A DNA stretch of 64,000 bases from the NCBI RefSeq assembly GCF_000429305.1, contig NZ_AUBP01000017.1, forward strand, positions 62,001 to 126,000, written 5' to 3'. Shown piece after piece: positions 18,351 to 27,505 of this stretch (positions within the stretch are counted from its first letter, which is position 1; each line of letters starts with the position of its first letter). The notes beneath the pieces are model-generated. The model had not been told where the DNA came from. It worked only from the letters and a program-made list of their open reading frames with translations, and did not search any database. Position numbers and translations under genes: made by a program. Source of the DNA: Desulfovibrio inopinatus DSM 10711. Lineage in GTDB: Bacteria; Desulfobacterota; Desulfovibrionia; Desulfovibrionales; Desulfovibrionaceae.

Positions 18351-20108
18351 ATGACGGGACTACCGCAATATATTTTGTCGCTGTTTACGCAAGCCGAAGC
18401 AGAACGCCGTGAAATTGAAGATCGCTGGTTGCAGGATTTACGGCAGTATAAAGGGGTATACGATCCCGAAGTCGAGTCACGACTTCATCCCCGTCGGAGT
18501 CGAGCCTATATTCGGCTGACCCGGGCTAAAGTCCGATCAATCGATGCCCGGTTATCTGACTTGTTGTTCCCCGGTTCCGGAGAAAAAAATTGGGCTTTGG
18601 CACCGACCCCAACACCGGAACTGGCATTTGCTTCCGCGTCGGCCGTCGCACAATCCGCACCGACAGGAGCTGATGAACACCAGGTCAGAGGGGCAATCCT
18701 TGAAACGGCTCGGCAAGCATGTGAGCGGATGAGTCGAGAAATCGAAGATCAACTCGACGAGGCTGGCTACGCCGATATTATTCGCGACGTAATACACTCG
18801 GGGAATTTGTACGGAACCGGAGTGCTCAAAGGCCCGCTCGTAGCCGCATCCGCGACGGTTGGTTGGAGTCAGCACAATGGCAGGTGGCATCTCGAACCGC
18901 GAAAACGGCTTCGGCCCTACGTTGAATTCGTACCGTTGTGGGATTTGTATCCCGACATGAGTGCGTCGTGCATGACGAATTGCCGGTATGTTTTTCAACG
19001 GCATCGTTTCACCAAAGCCGATCTCTCCGATATGGCCGGGCGTGAAGATTTCTTTGGAGAGTCCATCACTGAGCATCTGCGGGCCTATCCACATGGCGAT
19101 GCCGATGACAAAAATCATGAAACGTTGTTGCGCGACCTCTCCGATGCATCGCGGATCGGAGTGAGTGACCGAGACTCCGGTCGTTATGAAATGCTGGAAT
19201 TTTGGGGGTATGCTTCGGGAGAATTGCTTGAACCATATTTCTTGGAGGCGGAATTCAATCCAGAGTGCGACTATCGCATCAATGCGTATGTCCTCGGGCA
19301 AAATGTCGTCAAACTCGTTGTGGATCCATTGTCGGGACATGATTGGCCGTTCTATTTCTACTATTATGAAAAAGACGAAACCGGAATTTTCGGGGAAGGT
19401 GCTGCGCGTATCATGCGTGATCCGCAGTTGCTCTTCAATGCTTCCATCCGGGCCATGCTCGACAATGCTGCGATCTGTGCCGGCCCACAAATCGAAGTGA
19501 ATCAGGATCTGTTACCGGAAAATGAAGACCCGACCGATATTCATCCGTTTCGTGTCTGGTTACGCAGCGGTGCGGGCCTCGATAGTCAATATCCGGCCGT
19601 GCGCGTTTCGACCATGCCGAGTTACACGCAGGAGTTTCTCACCATGGCCGAGATGTTTTCCACCTATATTCACGAAACAACGGCCGTCCCCAAACTCAAC
19701 CCCGATGATTTCAGTTCTCCGGCATCGCAGACCATGCGCGGTTTATCCATGCTCATGGGGGCGGCGGGGGTAACACTGAAAGATCAGGTCCGGCTTTTCG
19801 ACGAAGGTATTACGAAGCCCTTTTTGACAGCGCTTTATCATTGGAACATGGCACTCAATCCTCGCGCCGATATCAAAGGTGATTTTTCCGTCAAACCGCT
19901 TGGCTGGACGAGTTTGGTAGCCAAGGAAATTTTTGTCGAGCAGCTCGATGCGTTCGCCAAATTCACCACCAATGAATTGGACGCTCCTTATATCCATCGG
20001 GGTGAACTCCTGCGCCGCATGGCTGCGTCTCGCAACCTTGGACACGGCATCGTGAAGAGCGAGGAAGAGATGCAGGGAGAAAGAGAGGCTTCCGGAACCA
20101 AAGAGTGA
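18351..20108 (+). CDS. Phage portal protein (head-tail connector)
   Basis: 585 residues, typical of podovirus-type portal proteins: AEAERREIEDRWLQDLRQYKGVYDPE at the N-terminus, a central stem region, and conserved segments such as DFSSPASQTMRGLSMLMG near the C-terminus. It forms the dodecameric ring at one capsid vertex through which DNA enters and leaves. The frame opens with GTG at 18330 and has ATGs at 18336 and 18351; AAAGGG six bases before 18351 favours that start. It follows the terminase genes in the usual packaging order. Confidence 0.87.
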   Translation: MTGLPQYILSLFTQAEAERREIEDRWLQDLRQYKGVYDPEVESRLHPRRSRAYIRLTRAKVRSIDARLSDLLFPGSGEKNWALAPTPTPELAFASASAVAQSAPTGADEHQVRGAILETARQACERMSREIEDQLDEAGYADIIRDVIHSGNLYGTGVLKGPLVAASATVGWSQHNGRWHLEPRKRLRPYVEFVPLWDLYPDMSASCMTNCRYVFQRHRFTKADLSDMAGREDFFGESITEHLRAYPHGDADDKNHETLLRDLSDASRIGVSDRDSGRYEMLEFWGYASGELLEPYFLEAEFNPECDYRINAYVLGQNVVKLVVDPLSGHDWPFYFYYYEKDETGIFGEGAARIMRDPQLLFNASIRAMLDNAAICAGPQIEVNQDLLPENEDPTDIHPFRVWLRSGAGLDSQYPAVRVSTMPSYTQEFLTMAEMFSTYIHETTAVPKLNPDDFSSPASQTMRGLSMLMGAAGVTLKDQVRLFDEGITKPFLTALYHWNMALNPRADIKGDFSVKPLGWTSLVAKEIFVEQLDAFAKFTTNELDAPYIHRGELLRRMAASRNLGHGIVKSEEEMQGEREASGTKE

Positions 20109-20198
20109 AGGGGAGAAGCAATACATGGTGAAGGGTGTCGTGAATCGTCGAAGACATCATGAACACGAAATTTTGAACCATGGATACAAGGTGACGTT

Positions 20199-20450
20199 AT
20201 GTCTGAACGACGCAATTGGGAAGCTGGTGAGATGCTGGCGCGATGCCGGACAGATAGGGATACGAATTGTGGTTTAGCGGTTCGAGGCCTCCTTCGGGTG
20301 CATTTGGCTTACGTGAAAGACGAACTTGTCACTGCACCGATTGGTGAGGTGACGAAACTGCAAGGCGCAGCTGTGAAGCTCCGTGAGTTGATACGGCTTA
20401 TTGAATCTGATCCTCCGGCAACACGACGAGAAGACGGAGCCTATGTCTGA
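20199..20450 (+). CDS. Small phage protein, unknown function
   Basis: An 83-residue helical, charged protein (AVRGLLRVHLAYVKDELVTAPIGEVTKLQGAAVKLRELIRLI broken by short turns; no signal or membrane segment). AAGGTGA lies five bases before the ATG. Its position between portal and tail-fibre genes suggests a virion-assembly or connector role, but no family is recognised. Confidence 0.65.
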   Translation: MSERRNWEAGEMLARCRTDRDTNCGLAVRGLLRVHLAYVKDELVTAPIGEVTKLQGAAVKLRELIRLIESDPPATRREDGAYV

Positions 20451-20527
20451 CGGGATGGTAAACGCATACGGGAAAGAGAACGTGATTGCATTTAATCTAA
20501 CTGGCAGCCGTCGGAGGACTCATTCCT

Positions 20528-20854
20528 ATGGCAACGAGACATGATTTAACCATTGATCAAGGTGCGACTTTCGAGCTGGCTATTGAACCGCTTGATGCAT
20601 TTGGAGACCGCCTTGACTTGAATGGAGTTACGGCACGGGCGCAGATTCGAAGATCGTATCCAGAACCGTACCCCATGGCTGAATTCGATTGCGTTGTGAC
20701 AGACGGCGTCATTGACCTCACGTTAACGGCGGAAAATTCAAGCAAGCTCATTGCACCGACCGGAGTGTGGGATGTGGAATTGGTTACACCACTCGGAGAA
20801 GTCGTTCGTCTCGTGGAAGGCGGTGTGGAGATTCGGCCGGAGGTGACACGATGA
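20528..20854 (+). CDS. Phage protein, beta-rich, probable fibre- or baseplate-associated
   Basis: 108 residues with a pattern common in phage operons just before a fibre gene: DLTIDQGATFELAIEPLD, VTARAQIRRSY, and a C-terminal WDVELVTPLGEVVRLVEGGVEI, predicting a small immunoglobulin-like beta sandwich. Such domains often adapt or decorate tail fibres. The stop overlaps the next ATG (ATGA), so the two are translationally coupled, supporting a joint role. GGAGG is seen before the ATG. Confidence 0.65.
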   Translation: MATRHDLTIDQGATFELAIEPLDAFGDRLDLNGVTARAQIRRSYPEPYPMAEFDCVVTDGVIDLTLTAENSSKLIAPTGVWDVELVTPLGEVVRLVEGGVEIRPEVTR

Positions 20855-22953
20855 GTGTTCTTGAAGATGTGGAGACCATTCGAATTGGTGTGCTTTCTCG
20901 CGATGCCGTCGTGATTGATGGTGAGGCCGAAGCATACCGTGGCATTCAAGGTCCTGTCGGCATTGTCGAAGAGCACGCTGAGCGGCACGCGATTGACGGC
21001 AGTGATTCGCTGTCGCCTCTTATGATCGGAGCGGAGTCCGCCGGGACTGCTCAAACGCTCGTGGACGGGCATGAGGCGTCGTACGACCACAGTTCGATGC
21101 ACGGACATGCGAATAAGACGTTGCTTGATGACTATACACAAACCGACGCCGATTTGGTTGAAGCCGTCTCTCAACGGCATGAGCAGGGAACGGATGACGG
21201 GACAAATCAAATCGCATTTCGGATCGGAGACGGTTTTGATGGTCCACTACTCAAGCGGGAGAGCGCCGATGCCTTGTCCATACGTGGCAACGCTGACGCC
21301 GATTGGGCCGATCTCACCGTGCGTAACCTCATCGTCAAAGGTACCACAACCACCATTGATTCGGAAACCGTCGCCGTTGCCGATAATATCCTGACGTTGA
21401 ACAGTGATGTGGCCGGAACGCCACCGTCGACCGTAGCCGGCATCGAAGTCGAACGCGGTGACGAACTCAATGCGCGATTGGTGTTTGATGAAGATGATGA
21501 TGTTTGGAAAGCCGGCATCGCTGGAAGTGAGGCTGCGGTTTCGCTAGTGGGACATGGCCATATCGGGAGTGACGTGAGCGATTTACCATGGACAACGTTG
21601 ACCGGTGTGCCGACGACGTTTGCCCCGAGTGCGCACGCTGACAATCATAAATACGACGGGCCTGATGCGTTGAGCGCCAACGATGTCGGCGCTTATAGTA
21701 AAGCGGACTTGTGGCATAAAACTGGGATTTCACCGGTGGACACCTTTCCATCGCTCCATTTTCGCCCAGATGCTAATACGTTGCCGGATGGCGTTACGTT
21801 TTCCCGAAATTCCATCGCAACCTTTTTCGATGCGGCCGGGATAGTGCGAGTCGCCGCCGCCAATTCTCCGCGGTTTGCCTATGATCCCGTCACAGGAAGA
21901 AGATCAGGCCTCATCATTGAGGAAGAACGAACAAATATCATTTATTATTCAGATCTTTCAAGCGTGTGGTATGCAACACGGAGCAATCGTATTGCCAATG
22001 CAACACATGCTCCGGATGGGACGGTAACGGCATCGAAATTCTGTGAGGGAACAGAGGAAAACTCAACGCACCTCTATTCACAGGGGAGTATAACGCTAAC
22101 CCCCAATGAAACCTACACGCGATCGGTGTTTGTCAAATCATCTGGGGACGACCGGCAACTCTTGTTGGAAACAGATGGGTACGCAAACTGGGTTGTCTCC
22201 GGATACGTTATCTTTGATATTGAGAATGGAAAAATTGTTTTAAAGTCAAACGTAGCGATCAAAGCCGGTATCGAGGATTGCGGGGATGGGTGGTTTCGGT
22301 GTTGGTTGATATCAACAGCAGCTTCTTCCGTCACGTCGGCCGTCTTCGATATCGCACTGGCAAACAAAGGCGTGAACTCCTATTCCGGCGACGGTGTGAG
22401 CGGTATCTACATTTGGGGCGCTCAACTTGAAGCTGGTGATACCGTCTCAAGTTATATTCCGACGACCTCGACTTTTATAACGCGACGAGCTGACGTCTGT
22501 CATGTTGCTCTTGATGATATCCCATTTCATTACGGACAAGGAACGATATTCTTGGATGTCTCAATTCGATTTGTTGGGATCAACACGCATTGTCTTGTTG
22601 AATTCATAGGGAGTTCAACGGATAATAGAATATTTATACAATTGGAGGATGGCGGAAATGTAACAGCAATCGCTATCTCCGATGGAGTAACATCGGCAAA
22701 TATTATTACAGGAAATTTTACGGAACCTGTACAATTAAAAATTGCATTCTCATGGAATGAGCATGGATTTATAGCATGTGTCAATGGAAATGAACCAATA
22801 GCAATGTTCGGTGGCAATGTTCCAGTTTCTCTTGAGACACTTCGCATCGGTGCGCATTCTGCAGGAAATCACGTACTCAATGGTGAGGTTAACCATTGTG
22901 CCTTTTTTTCTCGTGCGTTTGAAGTGGACGATCTGCAACGATTGACGCAGTGA
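20851..22953 (+). CDS. Phage tail fibre protein with lectin-like C-terminus
   Basis: 700 residues. The N-terminal third carries fibre-type repeats of the form HxxDGxDxLS (HAIDGSDSLSPLMIGA near 45 and NHKYDGPDALSANDVGA near 270) plus a segment typical of phage fibres (NLIVKGTTTTIDSETVAVADNILTLN, given here only in part of its 50-residue context). The C-terminal half (about residues 310-700) resembles concanavalin/LamG-like carbohydrate-binding domains (LIIEEERTN, YIWGAQLEAG, ALDDIPFHY). Predicted receptor-binding protein. The ATG at 20851 has GGAGGTGA upstream and overlaps the preceding stop; the upstream frame extension to 20767 is noise. Confidence 0.8.
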   Translation: MSVLEDVETIRIGVLSRDAVVIDGEAEAYRGIQGPVGIVEEHAERHAIDGSDSLSPLMIGAESAGTAQTLVDGHEASYDHSSMHGHANKTLLDDYTQTDADLVEAVSQRHEQGTDDGTNQIAFRIGDGFDGPLLKRESADALSIRGNADADWADLTVRNLIVKGTTTTIDSETVAVADNILTLNSDVAGTPPSTVAGIEVERGDELNARLVFDEDDDVWKAGIAGSEAAVSLVGHGHIGSDVSDLPWTTLTGVPTTFAPSAHADNHKYDGPDALSANDVGAYSKADLWHKTGISPVDTFPSLHFRPDANTLPDGVTFSRNSIATFFDAAGIVRVAAANSPRFAYDPVTGRRSGLIIEEERTNIIYYSDLSSVWYATRSNRIANATHAPDGTVTASKFCEGTEENSTHLYSQGSITLTPNETYTRSVFVKSSGDDRQLLLETDGYANWVVSGYVIFDIENGKIVLKSNVAIKAGIEDCGDGWFRCWLISTAASSVTSAVFDIALANKGVNSYSGDGVSGIYIWGAQLEAGDTVSSYIPTTSTFITRRADVCHVALDDIPFHYGQGTIFLDVSIRFVGINTHCLVEFIGSSTDNRIFIQLEDGGNVTAIAISDGVTSANIITGNFTEPVQLKIAFSWNEHGFIACVNGNEPIAMFGGNVPVSLETLRIGAHSAGNHVLNGEVNHCAFFSRAFEVDDLQRLTQ

Positions 22954-22985
22954 TATCCCATATTTGTTTTTTATGAGGAGTTTGT

Positions 22986-23747
22986 ATGAAAAGTCCTATT
23001 CCATATGTCGGTGGTAAATCACATCTTGCAGGTCGTCTTGTCGATGCCTTTCCTGAGCATACGACGTACTGTGAAGTGTTCGGTGGTGCGGCGTGGGTGT
23101 TGTTTACCAAACAACCGAGCCGTTTCGAGATTGTCAATGACATAAACAATGATCTCATCACGTTTTGGCGCGTGGTGAAGTATCATCTTGAGGAATTTTA
23201 TAAAGAACTGAAGTTCGTGTTGGCTTCTCGACTTTGGTGGACGGAATGGAAAACGCAACTTGCCACGGGCGGACTAACCGACATTCAGCGGGCGGCTCGA
23301 TTCTTTGTTGTGCAACGGCAAACGTTTGCCGGCCGTGTTTACGGACAATCATTTCGCACAGGCGCACGGTGTAAACCGGCGTTCAATTTGCTTCGTCTTG
23401 AAGAAACCTTGTCCCAGGCACATATCCGTTTGTCTTCGGTGACGATTGAGCATTTACCGTATGAAAAATGTATCGAACGTTTTGATCGTCCCGAAACCCT
23501 CTTTTATATCGATCCTCCATACTACAACTGTGAGGATCGTTACGGGAAAGATATTTTTGCAAAATCGGATTTCACGACATTGGCCACACAATTGAGCCGC
23601 ATTCAGGGGCGATTTGTGCTTTCGCTCAATGACACCCCTGAGGTTCGTGAGATTTTTCAGCAATTCGAGATCACTCCCGTGCAAGCCCGGTACACGTGTA
23701 AACCTGGGCCTGTTGAGACGGCGCATGAGGTGATTATTCGAAATTAG
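22986..23747 (+). CDS. DNA adenine methylase (Dam/D12 class)
   Basis: 253 residues. N6-adenine methyltransferase of the D12 class: YVGGKSHLAG at 7-16 and FGGAAWVLF at 32-40 (SAM-binding motif), and the catalytic DPPYYN at 176-181. It would methylate adenine in a short site such as GATC, but specificity cannot be read from sequence. It lies within the structural operon between fibre and scaffold genes, with no restriction enzyme next to it, suggesting an anti-restriction or packaging-related role. Its location in a virion operon is unusual. Confidence 0.9.
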   Translation: MKSPIPYVGGKSHLAGRLVDAFPEHTTYCEVFGGAAWVLFTKQPSRFEIVNDINNDLITFWRVVKYHLEEFYKELKFVLASRLWWTEWKTQLATGGLTDIQRAARFFVVQRQTFAGRVYGQSFRTGARCKPAFNLLRLEETLSQAHIRLSSVTIEHLPYEKCIERFDRPETLFYIDPPYYNCEDRYGKDIFAKSDFTTLATQLSRIQGRFVLSLNDTPEVREIFQQFEITPVQARYTCKPGPVETAHEVIIRN

Positions 23748-23797
23748 CTTGGGGACAGGCACAGAATGCATGACCATAAACACGAGAAGGAGATGCC

Positions 23798-24517
23798 ATG
23801 ACCAAGAACACGTCATACCATGACGCCTTCGATGAGGCGGCCAAGGAAAAACGCGACACCATTGACGACGCGACGGAGTCTTCATCTGCATCGGCCAATG
23901 AGGACAAGAAGACAGGTGAAAAGGCGCAGGAAGCCTCAAAATCGAAAGCGGAGGAAAAAAAGGACGATTGGAAAGCCTTGTATGAAGCAGAAAAAGCGCG
24001 GCGAACCACCGCAGAAAAAGCGTTGCAACAGTACGCGGAAAAAGAATCTGGCGATGTGAGTAAACCCGATGTGACGTCACAATCCGGCGATGACATGCGT
24101 TCACTTATCCGCACGGAGCTGCAAACGTTGTTTGGTCCGACACTGATGGCGCAGGCCATGCGGCAACACCTTGACTCGATTGCCAAAGAGCACCCTGATT
24201 GGTCAGAAATTGCCGATTCCGATGATCTCAAAACGTGGATCGACAGTCATCCTGATTATATGGCGCAATCCTTGCGCCAGGTCGCGACGCAAGGCACAGC
24301 GCAACAGGTTGTGGACATGCTCAAACGGTTTAAAGAGCACAAAAATGGCGGCCGCAATGCGGATGCACGCCAGGCTTCGACCGGTATTGGTGATTTGACG
24401 CGTCGTGTTCTCGATGCCACGGCCGTGCGCGGCCGCAGTGCCGGCCCTCCGACTTCCTCTTCCGGTGCCCAGGATTTTGCTTCGGCTTTTGCCGAGGCCG
24501 CGAAGGCATTGTCGTAA
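23798..24517 (+). CDS. Phage capsid scaffolding protein
   Basis: 239 residues, highly charged and predicted mostly helical and coiled coil: Lys/Glu-rich N-terminus (to about 95), a central conserved helical part (MRSLIRTELQTLFGPTLMAQ...HLDSIAKEHPDWSEIADS) and an Ala-rich tail (FASAFAEAAKALS) likely to touch the capsid protein. Position directly before the major capsid gene and composition fit a scaffold. AAGGAGATG precedes the ATG. No protease domain is seen. Confidence 0.78.
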   Translation: MTKNTSYHDAFDEAAKEKRDTIDDATESSSASANEDKKTGEKAQEASKSKAEEKKDDWKALYEAEKARRTTAEKALQQYAEKESGDVSKPDVTSQSGDDMRSLIRTELQTLFGPTLMAQAMRQHLDSIAKEHPDWSEIADSDDLKTWIDSHPDYMAQSLRQVATQGTAQQVVDMLKRFKEHKNGGRNADARQASTGIGDLTRRVLDATAVRGRSAGPPTSSSGAQDFASAFAEAAKALS

Positions 24518-24544
24518 TTCTCTGAAAAAAGGTGTTTTTTTTGA

Positions 24545-24560
24545 ACTTCCTTCGGGAAGT
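24545..24560 (+). other. UUCG-tetraloop hairpin before the capsid gene
   Basis: A six-bp stem (24545-24550 with 24555-24560) closes a TTCG loop with a C-G pair, the exceptionally stable C(UUCG)G RNA tetraloop. A T-run precedes it and ATTTTT follows within 11 bases. It sits 47 bases upstream of the major capsid ATG and could be a partial terminator, a processing site or an mRNA stabiliser that raises capsid expression. Confidence 0.5.
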
Positions 24561-24607
24561 GCAGGATTTTTGCGTCCAAAAAACGTCTAACCGTTCAAGG
24601 AGCCTTC

Positions 24608-25591
24608 ATGTCTGTGACCACTTATGGCGACATTTCCGATCGCACTGCCGCTTTTGCCGCCGTGGATTTGCTCAGCCGTGCTCAGCCGTATTTGCTTATC
24701 GAAAAGTTCGGTCAGGCGCGTGTGTTGCCGACCAACAAAACCAAGGTCATGACCTTTCGGCGGTACAATTCGCTCGACGCGACCCCCAATCCGTTGACCG
24801 AAGGCGTGACCCCGACGGCCAAGCAATTGACCGCTACGGATGTGTCGGCGACGCTGGTTCAATATGGGGATCGTGTCAGCATTACCGATCTCATCATTGA
24901 CACGCATGAAGATCCTGTCTTGCGCGAAGCCGTGGATGTTCTCGGTGAACAAGCCGCGGAAATGATCGAATCCGTGCGCTACAATGTGCTGAAAACCGGC
25001 ACCAACGTCTACTATGCGAATGGATCGGTTCGCACCGATGTCAACACGTCCCTCAGTTTGAGCTTGCAGCGTAAAATTACCCGCGCACTCAAACGACAGA
25101 ATGCACGTAAAATTACACGTGTTCTGCGTTCCACACCGCAATACGGTACTCAGGCCGTTGCTCCCGCGTATATTGGCTTGTGCCATCCGGATATCGAGAA
25201 CGATATCCGCAACATGAGTGGTTTTGTTCCGGTGGAATCGTATGGGCAATTGACGCCGTACGATGCTGAAATCGGCAAAGTCGAGGACGTGCGATACATT
25301 GCGTCCACGGTTTTCGAGCCGTTGGCGGATGCTGGCGGAGATGCCGGAAGCATGCTCTCCACCAGTGGAACCAAGGCCGATGTCTATCCTGTGTTGTTCC
25401 TTGGTCGCGATGCTTATGGCGTTGTTGCTCTCAAGGATACCGCTGCAATCACTCCGCTCGTTGTTAATCCGAAACCGTCGGATTCCGATCCGTTGGCCCA
25501 GCGTGGCCATGTCGGATGGAAAGCCATGCAAACCGCCGTCATTCTGAACGATGCCTGGATGTGTCGCGCCGAGGTGGCTGCAACGGCGTAA
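24608..25591 (+). CDS. Major capsid protein, N4-gp56 family
   Basis: 327 residues, resembling the N4-gp56-type HK97-fold coat proteins: KVMTFRRYNSLDATPNPLTEG near 40-60, SATLVQYGDRVSITDLIIDTHEDPVLREAV near 85-115, and a C-terminal VGWKAMQTAVILNDAWMCRAEV. Forms the icosahedral shell. AAGGAG lies eight bases before the ATG. It is preceded by the scaffold gene, in the normal podovirus order. Confidence 0.9.
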   Translation: MSVTTYGDISDRTAAFAAVDLLSRAQPYLLIEKFGQARVLPTNKTKVMTFRRYNSLDATPNPLTEGVTPTAKQLTATDVSATLVQYGDRVSITDLIIDTHEDPVLREAVDVLGEQAAEMIESVRYNVLKTGTNVYYANGSVRTDVNTSLSLSLQRKITRALKRQNARKITRVLRSTPQYGTQAVAPAYIGLCHPDIENDIRNMSGFVPVESYGQLTPYDAEIGKVEDVRYIASTVFEPLADAGGDAGSMLSTSGTKADVYPVLFLGRDAYGVVALKDTAAITPLVVNPKPSDSDPLAQRGHVGWKAMQTAVILNDAWMCRAEVAATA

Positions 25592-25718
25592 CGTTATCGA
25601 GTGATAGTTTCGGCATGAGGGGACGGGAGAGCGTGTATTGAAGAACGTTCCTCCCGCTTCCCTTGCCTTAGGCCTTCTTTCAAACATTGCATACGCGCGA
25701 ATGCAAACAGGAGAATGC

Positions 25719-25901
25719 ATGATGAAGACAGAAGGGAAGGAGAGCATCGAGCTGGGAGGAGAAGAAGCGTTTCCTCCGGGCATGGTGCTGATTGATCGAA
25801 CAACGCGTCAGAAGATTGAGGTGTTGGCGCAGGCTCTTGTGGAAGCCTTGTCCGTCCTCAAACACACATTCGAGAATTGTTCAACGAAAGACGAGGAATA
25901 A
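25719..25901 (+). CDS. Small phage protein (60 aa), unknown
   Basis: 60 residues, acidic N-terminus and an amphipathic helical C-terminus (RQKIEVLAQALVEALSVLKHTF). Two consecutive ATGs (25719, 25722) follow a GGAGA site; the longer upstream reading frame from 25638 has no ribosome site. No family is recognised; the position next to the capsid gene suggests capsid decoration or assembly. Confidence 0.6.
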   Translation: MMKTEGKESIELGGEEAFPPGMVLIDRTTRQKIEVLAQALVEALSVLKHTFENCSTKDEE

Positions 25902-25906
25902 TAAGC

Positions 25907-26149
25907 ATGAAAGAGAAAATTGTTTCCAAAGATCGAGTGCGTCTCATTGTGAACACGCAGGATGGGCCTGGAGGAATGGATGACGTTTTCGTGTCGGTCA
26001 ACGGCCGGGCCTATCTGATCAAACGAGACCATGAAGTCGAAGTTCCTGCTGAAGTATATCAGGTTCTGGAATCGTCCGAAGGCCCGGCCATGGACGGACG
26101 AAGTGGAGGGAATGTGGTCAAACGTTTTTCCATTAATGTGATCGGGTAG
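25907..26149 (+). CDS. Small phage virion-associated protein, unknown
   Basis: 80 residues with a beta-rich pattern (KDRVRLIVNTQDGPGGMDDVFVSVNGRAYLIKRDHEVEVPAEVYQVLES; quoted only in pieces for length): small proteins of this kind lie between capsid and adaptor genes in N4-gp56-type phages. GAGGA precedes the ATG and the gap to the previous gene is five bases. No function is assigned. Confidence 0.68.
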   Translation: MKEKIVSKDRVRLIVNTQDGPGGMDDVFVSVNGRAYLIKRDHEVEVPAEVYQVLESSEGPAMDGRSGGNVVKRFSINVIG

Positions 26150-26157
26150 GGGGACGT

Positions 26158-26814
26158 ATGATTGCCGAAGATATTCTTGTCCGGGCCGGACGCATGGTGT
26201 CGGATACCGAGCGCGTTCGTTGGACGGATGCCGACTGGCTGGAGTTTGTCAGTGACGGGCAACGGCAGATAGCGTTGATGCGTCCGGACAGTGCTTCGGT
26301 GATCGAAACCATCGCCCTTGTTCCGGGATCACGTCAGACAATTCCCGAAATTGGTTTGCGTCTGCTCGACGTGATTCGGAACATGGGCGAATCCGGTCAA
26401 ATACCGGGGACACCCATCAGTAGCGTGAAACGCGGTATGCTCGATAGTTTTGACCGGTATTGGCATGTCGTCCCCGGTCCAATGTCGGTGCGCCATTTTG
26501 CGTTTGACGATCGAACGCCAAGACATTTCTTTGTGTACCCGGCCATTCCTTTCGAAGGAAGCGTGTATGTGGAAGTGGCATACAGCCGCACTCCTCCAGA
26601 GTGCTCTGCTACAACGGCAACGCTGGCACTCGCCGATATTTATGCCGTGCCTTTGCTCGAATTCGTGTTGTATCGGGCCTACGCCTCGGAGCAGGAGTCA
26701 ACGGTGGCCGAAGCCAAAGCCGCCGTTCATCTTGAGCGGTTTTATGCGTCTTTAAATATCAAATCCCAGGTTGATGCGGCCGTATCGCCCAAACTGCCTT
26801 CGGAGGCATCATGA
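26158..26814 (+). CDS. Phage head-to-tail adaptor-like protein
   Basis: 218 residues. The arrangement (helical N-terminus with DILVRAGRMVSDTERVRWTDADWLEFVSDGQRQI, a beta-rich centre, and a helical C-terminus LLEFVLYRAYASEQE...AAVHLERFYASL) matches the adaptor-type proteins found after the capsid gene in podovirus-like prophages. Such proteins dock onto the portal ring and start the tail. The stop overlaps the next ATG (ATGA). Confidence 0.72.
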   Translation: MIAEDILVRAGRMVSDTERVRWTDADWLEFVSDGQRQIALMRPDSASVIETIALVPGSRQTIPEIGLRLLDVIRNMGESGQIPGTPISSVKRGMLDSFDRYWHVVPGPMSVRHFAFDDRTPRHFFVYPAIPFEGSVYVEVAYSRTPPECSATTATLALADIYAVPLLEFVLYRAYASEQESTVAEAKAAVHLERFYASLNIKSQVDAAVSPKLPSEAS

Positions 26815-27452
26815 CCGTACCTTATGATTATTTTCTTCCAGACGTCATGCCCCATGTACCGGACTGTCCCGAACCGATGATTATAAGAGCGATTCAGGCG
26901 TCTGCACGGGATTTTTTGGAGACAAGCCTCATGTGGCAAGACGATCTTGGTCCGATTTCGATTCGAGCATGGCAAAATACATACACCCCTGTTCCGCCGT
27001 TTGGATCGGATATAGCCATGGTGTTGCGTGTTCTTCTGGAAAACAATCCTTTACGTGCCACGACGTTAGAAATGCTTGATGACACCGAGCCGGGGTGGAG
27101 AAAAATTCGGACGTTGCGGCCGACACGCTTTGTATTGACCCGATCCGGTGCCGTTCGGCTTATCCCTCAACCCGTCCAAAATATTCCCGATGCACTGCGC
27201 GTTCAGGTCGCGTTGAAACCGAATCGGTTGAGTCCTGGATTGCCCGACTCCGTCTATCTCGATTGGAGCGAGAGTATCACGCGAGGAGCGTTAGCTCGAC
27301 TCTTCGAAATCCCCGGAACGACATGGTTTAATCCCGACTTGTCGACATACCATAGTCGACAATACCGGGCTGGTGTGATGCGCGCCAAAGGGAAACATCT
27401 GAAGGATTATAGCCGTGTTTCTCTTCGCGCCAAACCTTGCGCGTTTGTCTAG
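26811..27452 (+). CDS. Phage tail or connector protein, unknown
   Basis: 213 residues in an overlapping arrangement with the adaptor-like gene. Short helical N-terminus (PEPMIIRAIQASARDFLETS) resembling that of the previous protein, followed by beta-rich sequence and a basic C-terminus (SRQYRAGVMRAKGKHLKDYSR). Probably a second connector or tail-tube component; no family is recognised with confidence. Confidence 0.65.
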   Translation: MTVPYDYFLPDVMPHVPDCPEPMIIRAIQASARDFLETSLMWQDDLGPISIRAWQNTYTPVPPFGSDIAMVLRVLLENNPLRATTLEMLDDTEPGWRKIRTLRPTRFVLTRSGAVRLIPQPVQNIPDALRVQVALKPNRLSPGLPDSVYLDWSESITRGALARLFEIPGTTWFNPDLSTYHSRQYRAGVMRAKGKHLKDYSRVSLRAKPCAFV

Positions 27453-27505
27453 CCGATAACGGAAAGAGCGGGCCAGAGGGAGACAAGATTTCAAAAGGAG
27501 TGCGT

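Noticed and set aside
24587-25783. Minus-strand 398-codon ORF antisense to the capsid gene
   Set aside because: Arg/His-rich antisense shadow of the capsid protein, which has a good ribosome site and family match.
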